Shown here: piece after piece, positions 8,833 to 17,619 of the stretch | How positions within the stretch are numbered: position 1 is the stretch's first letter | How the letters are laid out: every line of letters begins with the position of its first letter | NCBI GenBank assembly: GCA_015060965.1 | Contig: SUXN01000015.1 | Location: 1-57,882, forward strand | Source: Bacteroidales bacterium | GTDB lineage: Bacteria; Bacteroidota; Bacteroidia; Bacteroidales; Bacteroidaceae | Direction of reading: 5' to 3' | Length of the DNA: 57,882 bases | Translations under genes and position numbers: made by a program | Notes under the pieces: model-generated | Databases searched by the model: none | Told to the model about the DNA's origin: nothing | What the model saw: only the letters and a program-made list of their open reading frames with translations

Positions 8833-9348
8833 TTAATTTTGGATTACGAGGCTGTTGTCGGGTCCGAAAATGCGGTATTGCCACATGGGGCGTGACTTCC
8901 CTTCTATTGCGATACCTCCGCTGTTGAGGTCGAACTTCACTCCGCAATCGGGGCAGATGCCGTGGCCTAAATTGCGGTCGATGTTGAGGCGGCTGCTTGC
9001 TTTCTCGCAGTTGGGGCATGCCCAGTCGAATGCCCACATGTTGCCGTCCATTGCCATCGGGGTACCTATGATGAGGCCGCCGAGGCCATAATGGAACGGG
9101 CTCTGCTGCAGCTGTATCTGCGGAATATTCACCTTTGTCTCGTTGCCTAAGGCGTCAAAGAGTCTGTACTGTCCGATGTTGGCGCCTTTGCGCACGCAGA
9201 TGAACTGACCGGGGCTCTTTGCCTGGTTGTAGGGGTGTATGGTGGCATCAAAGACAAAGTGTGCCCTGAAACCGGAGTAGGGGCTCTCGACCTCGCAGGC
9301 TGTCAGTGCGAACAATAGTGCGGCAAGTATAAAAAAGGCTCTTTTCAT
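8833..9348 (-). CDS. Lipoprotein with four-cysteine zinc-ribbon/rubredoxin-like site
   Basis: A 171-residue lipoprotein (signal and lipobox ending LTAC, Cys18). Near the C-terminus two CPxC knuckles, Cys111/Cys114 and Cys132/Cys135, are separated by 17 residues (CPNC and ICPDCGVKFD), which is a metal-binding zinc-ribbon or rubredoxin-like arrangement. It lacks the histidines of a Rieske centre. The first 100 residues are beta-rich with no motif I recognise. It lies between argH and tRNA-Leu but is separated from argH by a terminator, so it probably has its own promoter. Function is unknown; a metal site on an envelope lipoprotein suggests a structural or redox role. Confidence 0.75.
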   Translation of the reverse strand: MKRAFFILAALLFALTACEVESPYSGFRAHFVFDATIHPYNQAKSPGQFICVRKGANIGQYRLFDALGNETKVNIPQIQLQQSPFHYGLGGLIIGTPMAMDGNMWAFDWACPNCEKASSRLNIDRNLGHGICPDCGVKFDLNSGGIAIEGKSRPMWQYRIFGPDNSLVIQN

Positions 9349-9362
9349 CGCTGTTTTTATTG

Positions 9363-9408
9363 AAAAAACGCAACGGCAGTGGCTTTATTGCCCCAGTCTG
9401 TTGCGTTT
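9363..9408 (-). terminator. Intrinsic terminator after argH
   Basis: The arms AAACGCAAC (9366-9374) and GTTGCGTTT (9400-9408) pair, with further pairing inside. On the minus strand the stem runs into a T tract (complement of 9363-9368), 9 bases after the argH stop. Confidence 0.8.
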
Positions 9409-9416
9409 ATGGTTTT

Positions 9417-10757
9417 TTAGCGCTTGAGGAGTGCGCGCTCTGCGTTTTCGGCTTTCTCAAAGTCGATGCTTGAGTAGATGCTTTCCATCAGGGCTGTAAT
9501 CTCTTTATTGCACAGGTTGCCTATGCTGCCCTCATGGGTGTGGCGTATCTCCTTGTCGGGGGTAAAGGCACCGGCCTCAATGTCGAGCCCTACCTTCTTA
9601 TAGGCATCGCGGAACGGCATTCCTTCTGCGGCAAGGCGGTTGACCTCCTCAACGCTGAACATGGCATCATAGCGGTTGTCGTCGAGTATGTTGCTGTTCA
9701 CCTCAATGCGCCTGATGATGTATGTTGCCATCTGCAGGCAATCGTTGAGGCTCTCGAATGCCGGCAGGAATAGTTCCTTTATTATTTGTAAGTCACGGAA
9801 ATAGCCCACGGGCAGGTTGTTCATAATGAGCAGTATGTCATTGGGCAGGGCCTGCAGACGGTTGCATTTTGCGCGGAGCAGTTCAAAGACATCGGGGTTC
9901 TTCTTGTGTGGCATGATGCTGCTGCCTGTGGTACACTCGGCGGGCAGCCTCACGAAACCGAAATTCTGGGAGTTGAACATGCAGGCGTCGAAGGCGAGCT
10001 TCGCCAGTGTGCCGGCAACGCTTGCAAGGGCGTATGCCACGTTCTTCTCGCACTTGCCGCGGCCCATCTGGGCATATACCACATTGTAGTTCATGCTCTC
10101 GAAGCCCAGCAACTCGGTTGTCATCGTGCGGTTGAGCGGGAACGATGAGCCGTAACCGGCAGCGGAGCCCAACGGGTTGCGGTTGCACATCCTGTAGGCT
10201 GCCTGCAGAAAGAGCATGTCATCGGCAAGGCTCTCGGCATATGCGCCGAACCACAGGCCGAACGATGAGGGCATAGCCACCTGCAGATGTGTGTAGCCGG
10301 GCATCAGCACCTCCTTGTGCCTCTCGCTCTGCTCAATGAGTGCGTCGAAGAGCTCTTTCACTCCCTGGCACACGCCTTTCAGCTCGTTACGGGTGAAGAG
10401 CTTCAGGTCAACAAGCACCTGGTCGTTGCGCGAGCGTCCGCTGTGTATCTTCTTGCCTGTGTCGCCCAGCTTGCGGGTGAGCATGAGCTCAACCTGTGAG
10501 TGGACATCCTCAACGCCCTCCTCAATGGTGAACTCTCCGGCTTCGATGGTGCCGTAGATATTGCGCAGTTCGCTGTGCAGGCTTGTCATCTCCTCACGGG
10601 TGAGCATCCCGATGCTCTGGAGCATGGTGCTGTGGGCTATTGAGCCCAATACGTCATAGCGTGCGAGCAACAGGTCGAGTTCCCTGTCGCGTCCCACGGT
10701 GAAGCGCTCAATCTCGGGGTTGACGGTGGTATCTTTCTCCCAAAGTTTCTTTGCCAT
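9417..10757 (-). CDS. argH: Argininosuccinate lyase
   Basis: A 446-residue cytoplasmic enzyme that splits argininosuccinate into arginine and fumarate, the last step of arginine synthesis. The fumarase/aspartase-superfamily signature GSSIMPHKKNPD is present in the C-terminal half, and the family blocks KIHSGRSRNDQV and MPGYTHLQVAMPSSFG are intact. The length is typical. It lies 4 bases after the SRPBCC gene, so the two are co-transcribed, and it ends at a clear terminator. No arginine-specific regulatory site was seen. Confidence 0.95.
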   Translation of the reverse strand: MAKKLWEKDTTVNPEIERFTVGRDRELDLLLARYDVLGSIAHSTMLQSIGMLTREEMTSLHSELRNIYGTIEAGEFTIEEGVEDVHSQVELMLTRKLGDTGKKIHSGRSRNDQVLVDLKLFTRNELKGVCQGVKELFDALIEQSERHKEVLMPGYTHLQVAMPSSFGLWFGAYAESLADDMLFLQAAYRMCNRNPLGSAAGYGSSFPLNRTMTTELLGFESMNYNVVYAQMGRGKCEKNVAYALASVAGTLAKLAFDACMFNSQNFGFVRLPAECTTGSSIMPHKKNPDVFELLRAKCNRLQALPNDILLIMNNLPVGYFRDLQIIKELFLPAFESLNDCLQMATYIIRRIEVNSNILDDNRYDAMFSVEEVNRLAAEGMPFRDAYKKVGLDIEAGAFTPDKEIRHTHEGSIGNLCNKEITALMESIYSSIDFEKAENAERALLKR

Positions 10758-10761
10758 CGTG

Positions 10762-11172
10762 TCAATATTGTATCAGGGAAAGTACCTCCGCAATCTTCTC
10801 AAGGCCGTCTTTCAGCGGTTTCTCAATCATTGAGCGGAGCATGAAGTTTATCTCTGCCTTTGCAACCACGCGCATTTTCGATGCCTCGGGGCCGTCGGGG
10901 ATAATCTGTATCCACAGATTCACCGGCAGCGGAGAACCTACACCCTCGAACTTTATGCATTTGGGCTCCTCGCGCTCTACCACCCTGATGGTTACGTTGC
11001 CGATTGGCGGCACGTTCACTGTTGCCTCGTCGCGGCTGAATGTAAGCTCTTTTACTTTATCCTCGGGAAGTTTGTCCTTCAGAGCCTCAAGGTTGTTGAG
11101 GTCCTCGAGCTTGGCATATACTCTTTCCTGTGGAAAGGGGATATTCTTGACACTGCTTTCGTATTGACTCAT
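10762..11172 (-). CDS. SRPBCC-family protein (START/polyketide-cyclase fold)
   Basis: A 136-residue soluble protein. It starts MSQYESSVKNIPFPQERVYA, followed by a conserved pattern of short strands and one long C-terminal helix (MLRSMIEKPLKDGLEKIAEVLSLI), as in SRPBCC ligand-binding proteins. No signal peptide. The family binds hydrophobic ligands, but this member's ligand is unknown. It is directly upstream of argH and about 190 bases downstream of pyrE on the same strand, so the three may form one operon with an internal hairpin. Confidence 0.8.
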   Translation of the reverse strand: MSQYESSVKNIPFPQERVYAKLEDLNNLEALKDKLPEDKVKELTFSRDEATVNVPPIGNVTIRVVEREEPKCIKFEGVGSPLPVNLWIQIIPDGPEASKMRVVAKAEINFMLRSMIEKPLKDGLEKIAEVLSLIQY

Positions 11173-11226
11173 AATTCCATATTGAATTTTTAGGTGAATG
11201 ACTGGGATATGAAGTTCTGTGTTATA

Positions 11227-11281
11227 CGAAGCATCAAAAATCCTTATTTACAATCAGTAAACGGCGGTTCTTGATGCTTCG
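11227..11281. other. Long-loop inverted repeat between pyrE and the SRPBCC gene
   Basis: CGAAGCATCAA (11227-11237) pairs with TTGATGCTTCG (11271-11281) across a 33-base loop that itself contains TTTAC/GTAAA. It could be an RNA processing or partial termination signal inside the operon. A second small hairpin (11336-11353, GGACTA/TAGTCC) lies directly after the pyrE stop. Confidence 0.45.
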
Positions 11282-11361
11282 CAAGTCTGTAATTCCATCT
11301 TTTTGTTCATTCACAGATTGAATGAGGATGAAATTGGACTATCCTTTTAGTCCGTTTTATA

Positions 11362-12006
11362 TTACTTGAGGTCGTTTCTCCACTCTGAAGGGTTCGCACG
11401 CCACTCCTGGAGTGTCGGCATTACCTCCTCGGTGATGTAACCTGTCTCCTTTGCTGCCTCAAGCACTGCCTCGTAGTTGGTGAGGGTGATGAGCTTTACA
11501 CCGGCATTTGCAAAAGCCTCGGTAGCTACATTGAAGCCGTATGTGAATGATGCGACCATACCTACAACCTCAACGCCTGCTGCACGCAAAGCGTCAACAG
11601 CCTTGAGGCTGCTCAAGCCTGTTGATACAAGGTCCTCGATTACAACAACCTTTGCGCCCGGCTGGATATCGCCCTCAATCTGGTTGCCCAGGCCATGGTC
11701 CTTGGCCTTTGGACGTACATAAACGAAAGGCTTGCCCAACTCCTCGGCAACGAGTGCGCCCTGTGCGATGGCACCTGTGGCAACACCGGCAACTGTGTCA
11801 GCCTCGGGGAACTCCTCCAGGATGAGGTTAGCAAGGCCCAGCTTCACGCGTGTGCGCAATGCGGGGAATGACAGGGTCTTGCGGTTGTCACAGTAGAATG
11901 GTGACTTCCAACCTGATGCCCATGTGAAAGGCTGCTCGGGCTGCAACTTCACAGCCTTGATCTTGAGTAATTCTGCTGCAAGCAGCAATTCTGATTTGTT
12001 TGCCAT
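11362..12006 (-). CDS. pyrE: Orotate phosphoribosyltransferase
   Basis: A 214-residue cytoplasmic enzyme that joins orotate to PRPP to form OMP in pyrimidine synthesis. The PRPP-binding motif is visible (KVVVIEDLVSTGLSSLKAV), as are the N-terminal ASGWKSPFYCDNRKTLSFP segment and the flexible-loop lysines (RPKAKDHGLGNQIEG). The length is typical. It heads the minus-strand group pyrE, SRPBCC and argH, and a TATCTTCG sequence (complement of 12040-12047) upstream resembles a -7 box. Confidence 0.95.
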   Translation of the reverse strand: MANKSELLLAAELLKIKAVKLQPEQPFTWASGWKSPFYCDNRKTLSFPALRTRVKLGLANLILEEFPEADTVAGVATGAIAQGALVAEELGKPFVYVRPKAKDHGLGNQIEGDIQPGAKVVVIEDLVSTGLSSLKAVDALRAAGVEVVGMVASFTYGFNVATEAFANAGVKLITLTNYEAVLEAAKETGYITEEVMPTLQEWRANPSEWRNDLK

Positions 12007-12060
12007 AATATTTGATATTTAATTGAAAATTTCTGAATGCGAAGATAATAAAATATGTGG

Positions 12061-12405
12061 TTATTTTGTCTGGGTGTACCCCTCTTTTTTCAAAAGCTCG
12101 ATAATCTTCTCCTTGAACTCGCCCTGTACAAGTATCTCTCCGTCCTTGACACTGCCGCCTACACCGCATTTTGTCTTGAGCAGTTTGCCCAGCTCTTTTA
12201 TATCCTCGTCGGTACCTATGAAATTCTTTATCAATGTCACGGTCTTGCCTCCGCGGTGGTTTTTCTCTATGCTTACCCTGAGCTTCTGCTGTTGCTTGGG
12301 CAAGGTCTCATTTTCTTCCTTTTCATCGGTGGAATATTCGAAATTTGGGTTGGTGGAGTATACGATGTTCAACCTCTCTTTCCAGTCGTTCTTCTTTGCT
12401 GCCAT
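12061..12405 (-). CDS. SUI1/eIF1-like translation factor (YciH family)
   Basis: A 114-residue protein with a lysine-rich N-terminus and a SUI1 domain over about residues 40-114 (LRVSIEKNHRGGKTVTLIKNF, then LLKTKCGVGGSVKDGEILVQG). Bacterial SUI1 proteins are thought to act on ribosome initiation fidelity, though their role is less clear than that of eukaryotic eIF1. It lies 54 bases upstream of pyrE and divergent from rex. Confidence 0.9.
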   Translation of the reverse strand: MAAKKNDWKERLNIVYSTNPNFEYSTDEKEENETLPKQQQKLRVSIEKNHRGGKTVTLIKNFIGTDEDIKELGKLLKTKCGVGGSVKDGEILVQGEFKEKIIELLKKEGYTQTK

Positions 12406-12449
12406 TTCTGTTGTGTGTGGTTTATGTCGGCTACTAAGTTACAATATTT

Positions 12450-12491
12450 TTGTGACAAATTTCATTCCTTCGCAAAATAACCTTATTTTTG
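12450..12491 (+). promoter_or_regulatory. rex promoter with candidate Rex operator
   Basis: The sequence at 12450-12467 (TTGTGACAAATTTCATTC) matches 13 of 18 positions of the classical Rex site TTGTGAAAATTTTCACAA, with a perfect left half. It overlaps the -33 region of a promoter whose -7 box TATTTTTG is at 12484-12491. The -33 candidate is TTTC at 12460-12463, 20 bases upstream. Binding here would block rex transcription, which fits autoregulation. Confidence 0.5.
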
Positions 12492-12545
12492 TTACGTTAT
12501 ATAATAGCACGCGCGATATTATGCGCACAAACCAAAGTATCACAG

Positions 12546-13205
12546 ATGACAACTGCTGCAAAAATAGAGAAAGTTCCGGAACCCACGTTGCGCCGTCTGC
12601 CGTGGTATCTGTCGGTGTGCCGTCTGCTCAAGCAACGCGGCGAGCAGTATGTGTCGTCCACCCGTCTCTCGAAAGAGACCAACATTGTGGCGTCACAGAT
12701 AGCAAAGGACCTCTCCTGTGTGAATATTGTCGGCCGCACGCGTGTGGGCTATGATATCGACAACCTGCTGTCGGTCCTTGAGGATTTCTTGGGCTTCACA
12801 CGCATACATAAGGCCTTTATCTTCGGTGCCGGACGTCTGGGCAGTGCGTTGATGAACGACACAGGTCTGAAACAGTTCGGCCTTGAGATTGTTGCGGCTT
12901 TTGATACAAATCCCCGTGTGGTAGGACACAGTATAGCCGGTATCCCTGTATTCCACATCAATGAACTTGAGACAAAGATAAAACGATATAATGTGAGAAT
13001 AGGCATTCTTACTGTGCCCATCGACCGTGCGCAGGAGGTGGCCGACAAGATGGTGGTGTGGGGTATCAAGGCTATATGGAACTTCACTCCGTTACGCATA
13101 CGTGTCCCCGAGGATATAGTTGTGCAGAACACATCACTCTATGCACACCTTTCACTGATGTTTAACCGCCTTGAGGGACTCCCCGGCGAAAATGATAAAG
13201 ACTGA
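12546..13205 (+). CDS. rex: Redox-sensing transcriptional repressor Rex
   Basis: A 219-residue repressor that senses the NADH/NAD+ ratio. The N-terminal winged helix is present (PEPTLRRLPWYL, then VSSTRLSKETNIVASQIAKDL), followed by a Rossmann domain with the dinucleotide loop AFIFGAGRLGSALM and the C-terminal domain-swap helix. ATG 12546 is chosen because the family begins just before 'TLRRLPWYL'; an upstream TTG would start inside the -7 box. NADH releases Rex from DNA, inducing fermentative and respiratory genes. It overlaps the next gene by one base (TGATG), and a candidate Rex site lies in its own promoter. Confidence 0.95.
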   Translation: MTTAAKIEKVPEPTLRRLPWYLSVCRLLKQRGEQYVSSTRLSKETNIVASQIAKDLSCVNIVGRTRVGYDIDNLLSVLEDFLGFTRIHKAFIFGAGRLGSALMNDTGLKQFGLEIVAAFDTNPRVVGHSIAGIPVFHINELETKIKRYNVRIGILTVPIDRAQEVADKMVVWGIKAIWNFTPLRIRVPEDIVVQNTSLYAHLSLMFNRLEGLPGENDKD

Positions 13206-13819
13206 TGAAGATTATTGCGGTTGGAAAGAACTATGCAGAACACGCATTGGAGTTTGACGGTACGGTTGAGAAGCCTGCTGTCCCCATGATATTCATGAAG
13301 CCAGACTCGGCAATCATAAAGAACGGCAAGCATTTCTATGTGCCCGATTTCTTGGGGCGTGTCGACTATGAGGCCGAGATAGTGGTGCGCATCAACAAGT
13401 TAGGAAAAAGTATCCCCGCCCGCTTTGCCTACCGCTATTACGATGCGATAACAGTGGGAATCGATTTCACTGCGCGTGATATGCAGCGTGCCTTCATCGA
13501 GGCTGGCGCTCCGTGGGAACTGAGCAAAGGATTTGACGGCTCGGCGGTGTTGGGTGAGTTCCGCCCTGTTGAACGGTATGACATAAACGATGTGCCGTTT
13601 TCGCTGACCATTGACGACAAGGTGGTGCAGAGTGCAAGCACCGCGCAGATGCTTTTCAAGGTGGATGAGATAATCGCATATATAAGCCGCTTCTGTACTC
13701 TCAAGACCGGTGACCTCATCTTTACCGGTACTCCGGCAGGCAGTGGTCCTGTTTCGATAGGCACACATCTGAGGGGCTACATAAATGATGATAAAGTCCT
13801 TGACTTCCAAGTAAGATAA
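13205..13819 (+). CDS. Fumarylacetoacetate hydrolase-family protein
   Basis: A 204-residue cytoplasmic enzyme of the FAH fold (acylpyruvase / 2-oxo-hydratase group). It begins MKIIAVGKNYAEHALEF, contains the metal-ligand strand DYEAEIVVRI and ends with LKTGDLIFTGTPAGSGPV, all typical. Members hydrolyse or decarboxylate 2-oxo-diacids such as acylpyruvates or oxaloacetate; which substrate applies here cannot be told. Its start overlaps the rex stop and porU follows after 4 bases, so it is embedded in the rex-porU operon. Confidence 0.85.
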   Translation: MKIIAVGKNYAEHALEFDGTVEKPAVPMIFMKPDSAIIKNGKHFYVPDFLGRVDYEAEIVVRINKLGKSIPARFAYRYYDAITVGIDFTARDMQRAFIEAGAPWELSKGFDGSAVLGEFRPVERYDINDVPFSLTIDDKVVQSASTAQMLFKVDEIIAYISRFCTLKTGDLIFTGTPAGSGPVSIGTHLRGYINDDKVLDFQVR

Positions 13820-13823
13820 TGCT

Positions 13824-16800
13824 ATGAGAATAAAGAATATTTTGTTTGCATTGTGCATGCTTTGTGTCTTTACGGCACAGGCGCAGTTTGCCGACGTCCA
13901 GTGGTCCTCACTTCGTACCGACTCGCTGTTGCCTCGCTGCGCACAGGTGGTTGACTTGCCTGCCGATTATGCTTTGTATGAGTATACGGCACATGTGGAA
14001 TATCCCGAATACCAGCGCATGACAGCCGAGGAAGCAGCGCGTTATTCGTTGACGGGAAAGTATGCAACCCTGCCGGATTCGCCGTTAGTGGAGTGCCATG
14101 TGGGTATACAGGCGAAACAGCCTCAGCTTGATGTCTCGTTTGTTCCGGTTGTTATGCGCGACGGTGAGTATTACCGCATAAATTCGTACAAGATTGTGGT
14201 CAACAGAACTCCTCGCCCACATCTGAGTGCCTCGGTAACCCGCTCTGCAACGGAGCGTTATGCTGCAAATTCCGTGCTCGCGTCGGGAAAATGGGTGATG
14301 GTATCTGTCAGCGAGAACGGAATCCATAAGATTACCCATAGTGAGCTCAAGAAGATGGGTTTTCAGGATCCTGCCAAAGTGCGTCTTTATGGTTACGGAG
14401 GCCATATGCTCCCTGAAAGAGGTATCGAGAACCTGCCCGATGACCTGTGTGAGGTACCCTTATGGCGTGATGGCAACCACGTGCTTTTCTATGCCAAAGG
14501 CGTTGTGAGTTGGAACTATAGCCAGTCCTATTATTCGCATTCACGTAATGTATATTCCGAATACGGTTATTATTTCCTTACCGAGGACGATGAGACTCCT
14601 CTGGAGTTTCCTGTAGAGATACTTCAGGCTCCGGGCAAGGAGTATACCACATTTACAGATTATGCCCTTTATGAAAAGGATAAGAAGAGTCTCTGTGCCT
14701 ATGGCCGGGTGCTCGTCGATGATTATGATTACTCCCAGGGACGTGTGGTGAGTTACAAATTCCCCGTTTCGGGTGTTGTGGATGCAGAGGGAATCCTTGA
14801 ATTGTCTTTCGCTACCAATGGCGCCGATGCGTCGCGTGTGGATGTAACCCTTGGCGACAATATGTTAGGTTCGCTACCCGTTGCACGTTGTTCAGGTGGC
14901 GAGATAGGAAAGATTGTTTCAAGGAGTTTCAACGTTGAAGCGGGTCTTGCCGATAATCCTACATTCAAGTTGTCGCAGGCTGTGCAGAATAATTCAGTCA
15001 ATGGCTTTTTAGACTATATAAGTCTTAATTTTACCCGTAAACTTGCTCTTTACGGCTCGCAGACATTGTTCCGTGGTAGCGCCTCAGGAGGCAATGCGCT
15101 TTTCAAGATAGACGGTTGTAATTCCGATACAAGAGTCTGGGATGTTTCGGGTTACGGGCCCATAAGGCAGCTCGAGGGCAAACTCGAAGGGACTACATAC
15201 AATGTGGTTGCGCCGGCTTCGGCAAACGGTAATCTGGTTGTGTTTGACACAAAGGGTGTCTTCCCGTCTGTAAAGGTGGTGGGTGTGGTGCCCAACCAGG
15301 ACCTTCACTCGATGAGGCAGACCGATATGGTGATAATAGTGCCCTCAAACGGTGACTTTATTGCGGCTGCCGAGCGTCTGGCCGAGGCACACCGTTCAAT
15401 GGACGGCCTTACGGTGGAGGTTGTTACTGCGCAACAAGTGTATAATGAGTTCTCCTCTGGTACGCCCGATATTACAGCGTACCGCCGTCTGATGAAGATG
15501 CTGTATGACCGTGCATCAACGGCAACAGATGCCCCAAAATATCTTCTTCTTTTCGGTGATTCATGGTATGACAACCGTCTCATCACCTTCCCCGGCCGCA
15601 AGCAGGAGGATTATCTGCTATGTTACGAGTCGAAGAACTCTGTTGACGCAATCGAGTCATATGTGCTCGAGGACTATATGGGATTCCTTGATGATGGCGA
15701 GGGACCTAACCATTCGCGTGATAAGGTTGACATAGGCGTAGGCCGTTTCCCTGTACAGAATGTGATGGAGGCTAATGCGGTCGTTGACAAGACAATCTCT
15801 TATATGCGTAACGAGAATGCCGGTGCCTGGCAGAATGTCGTTACCTTGCTTGCCGACGACGGTGACAGGATTATGCCCAACCAGCACATGAAGGATGCAG
15901 ACAGTATAGCTGCCATAATGGACAAACACTATCCCTCTTTTGTGGTTGACAGAATATATTGGGACGATTTCCCTCCTGAAGCATCGGCCACCGGCCTGCG
16001 TTATCCTGCCGTGACACAGGCGATATATGACCGCCTTAACGAAGGTGCTCTTGTGGTGAACTACACGGGACACGGCAGCGCGAACCTGTTGTCGCACGAA
16101 CTGGTGTGGAAAGCTTCGGATATGGCGGCCCTCAAGTCTCCACGTTTGCCTTTATGGGTTACCGCATCGTGTGACATAGGACCGTTCGACCTCGGTGACA
16201 ACTCTGTTGCAGAGGCTGCTATGCTCAATCCTGATGGAGCGGCTGTGGCGCTATTTACAACTACGCGTACTGTCCTGCAAAGCTATAATGCGGTCATTGA
16301 CAAGGCTTTTATGCGCGAACTTTTCCTCTTTGTCGAGAATGGCGAGGCGGATGCTATCGGTGATGCAGTACGACGTGCAAAGAACAAGGTCATATCGGTA
16401 GGTAGCGATGTCAGTGTAAATAAGTTGCAGTACATATTGTTGGGCGATCCTGCCTTGCGGTTGAAAATGCCGCAGTATCGCGTGGTAGTTGATTGCTTTA
16501 ACGGTGCCGATGTCTCTGTCGCTTCCCAGGTGTCAGCCGGCGGGCAACTGACAGTGGAGGGACGCGTGGTGCGCCGCGACGGTTCTCTTGCCGATGATTT
16601 TACGGGTGTCCTTTATTCTACGCTGTTTGATTGTGCAGAGGATGTGAATACACGTGATAATACAGGTCTGGGAAGCCATCAGTATACAGCTTTCAACAAG
16701 GTCCTGTTCTCGGGTAGCGACTCCGTGGTGAACGGCCGTTTTACGTTTACTGCGCCTGTACCGATGGATATAAGCTACAGCGACGAGCAGGGACTACTCA

Positions 16801-17564
16801 GTCTCTTTGCGGTTGACTCTTCTTACCTCTGTTCGGCACAAGGCCGGTACGATAACTTTACTGTGGGCGGAACTGCACAGGATGTGGTGAACGATGGCAT
16901 TGGTCCTGATATAAAGCTCTATCTCAACACTCCGTCATTTGTCGATGGTGATGAGGTCAATCCTACCCCTTGCCTGTGGGCGGAACTTTATGATGAGAAC
17001 GGCATAAACACTGTGGGTACAGGTGTCGGGCACGATATAACCGCGATGGTCGACAATAGCCCGCACCACACGTATAATCTCAACAGTATGTTCATTCCCG
17101 AGGTAGGCGACTATAAACGCGGAAAGATAATGCTGCCGCTCAACCGCCTTGAGCCTGGTGAACATACCCTCGTGTTGCGCGCGTGGGACCTCCACAACAA
17201 CTCTTCGGTGGCGAAAGTGTCGTTTGTGGTCAATCCCTCCCTCGCCCCGGATTTTGTGCAGCTGAAGCTCAATCCGTCACCGGTGGTGTACGGCAACGGT
17301 GCTACTTTCGAACTTACACACAACCGTCCGCAGAGCGAGCTTGAAGTGACCGTCGATATCTTCAATTTCCAGGGCCAGACACTGTGGAGCAATACTTCAA
17401 AAGGCATATGCGGTAATCTTGTATATACTTGTGACTGGGATGGTACGGCACAGGGAGGGCAACCGCTGACAACCGGTGTATATCTTGCACGTGCATACAT
17501 AACCGTTGACGGTGTCGAGTCGGAAACACGTACAATTAAAATAGTGGTGATAAACAATAAATGA
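13824..17564 (+). CDS. porU: Type IX secretion system sortase PorU
   Basis: A 1246-residue protein with a signal peptide (MRIKNILFALCMLCVFTAQA). It has an N-terminal beta-rich part, then a gingipain-type caspase-fold peptidase domain (about 500-880) with the catalytic dyad His750 in NYTGHGS and Cys783 in TASCDIG, then Ig-like and C-terminal sorting-like segments (FNFQGQTLWS, ending TRTIKIVVINNK). PorU works at the outer surface with PorV, removing the C-terminal sorting domain of secreted cargo and attaching the cargo to lipid A-linked polysaccharide. The next gene is porV, and a likely cargo lies at 619-2235. The length agrees with the family. Confidence 0.95.
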   Translation: MRIKNILFALCMLCVFTAQAQFADVQWSSLRTDSLLPRCAQVVDLPADYALYEYTAHVEYPEYQRMTAEEAARYSLTGKYATLPDSPLVECHVGIQAKQPQLDVSFVPVVMRDGEYYRINSYKIVVNRTPRPHLSASVTRSATERYAANSVLASGKWVMVSVSENGIHKITHSELKKMGFQDPAKVRLYGYGGHMLPERGIENLPDDLCEVPLWRDGNHVLFYAKGVVSWNYSQSYYSHSRNVYSEYGYYFLTEDDETPLEFPVEILQAPGKEYTTFTDYALYEKDKKSLCAYGRVLVDDYDYSQGRVVSYKFPVSGVVDAEGILELSFATNGADASRVDVTLGDNMLGSLPVARCSGGEIGKIVSRSFNVEAGLADNPTFKLSQAVQNNSVNGFLDYISLNFTRKLALYGSQTLFRGSASGGNALFKIDGCNSDTRVWDVSGYGPIRQLEGKLEGTTYNVVAPASANGNLVVFDTKGVFPSVKVVGVVPNQDLHSMRQTDMVIIVPSNGDFIAAAERLAEAHRSMDGLTVEVVTAQQVYNEFSSGTPDITAYRRLMKMLYDRASTATDAPKYLLLFGDSWYDNRLITFPGRKQEDYLLCYESKNSVDAIESYVLEDYMGFLDDGEGPNHSRDKVDIGVGRFPVQNVMEANAVVDKTISYMRNENAGAWQNVVTLLADDGDRIMPNQHMKDADSIAAIMDKHYPSFVVDRIYWDDFPPEASATGLRYPAVTQAIYDRLNEGALVVNYTGHGSANLLSHELVWKASDMAALKSPRLPLWVTASCDIGPFDLGDNSVAEAAMLNPDGAAVALFTTTRTVLQSYNAVIDKAFMRELFLFVENGEADAIGDAVRRAKNKVISVGSDVSVNKLQYILLGDPALRLKMPQYRVVVDCFNGADVSVASQVSAGGQLTVEGRVVRRDGSLADDFTGVLYSTLFDCAEDVNTRDNTGLGSHQYTAFNKVLFSGSDSVVNGRFTFTAPVPMDISYSDEQGLLSLFAVDSSYLCSAQGRYDNFTVGGTAQDVVNDGIGPDIKLYLNTPSFVDGDEVNPTPCLWAELYDENGINTVGTGVGHDITAMVDNSPHHTYNLNSMFIPEVGDYKRGKIMLPLNRLEPGEHTLVLRAWDLHNNSSVAKVSFVVNPSLAPDFVQLKLNPSPVVYGNGATFELTHNRPQSELEVTVDIFNFQGQTLWSNTSKGICGNLVYTCDWDGTAQGGQPLTTGVYLARAYITVDGVESETRTIKIVVINNK

Positions 17565-17619
17565 TGCTTTTTATAGTTTATAATAGAGCAACACACAATA
17601 ACGCAAAAGAATAAGAACG

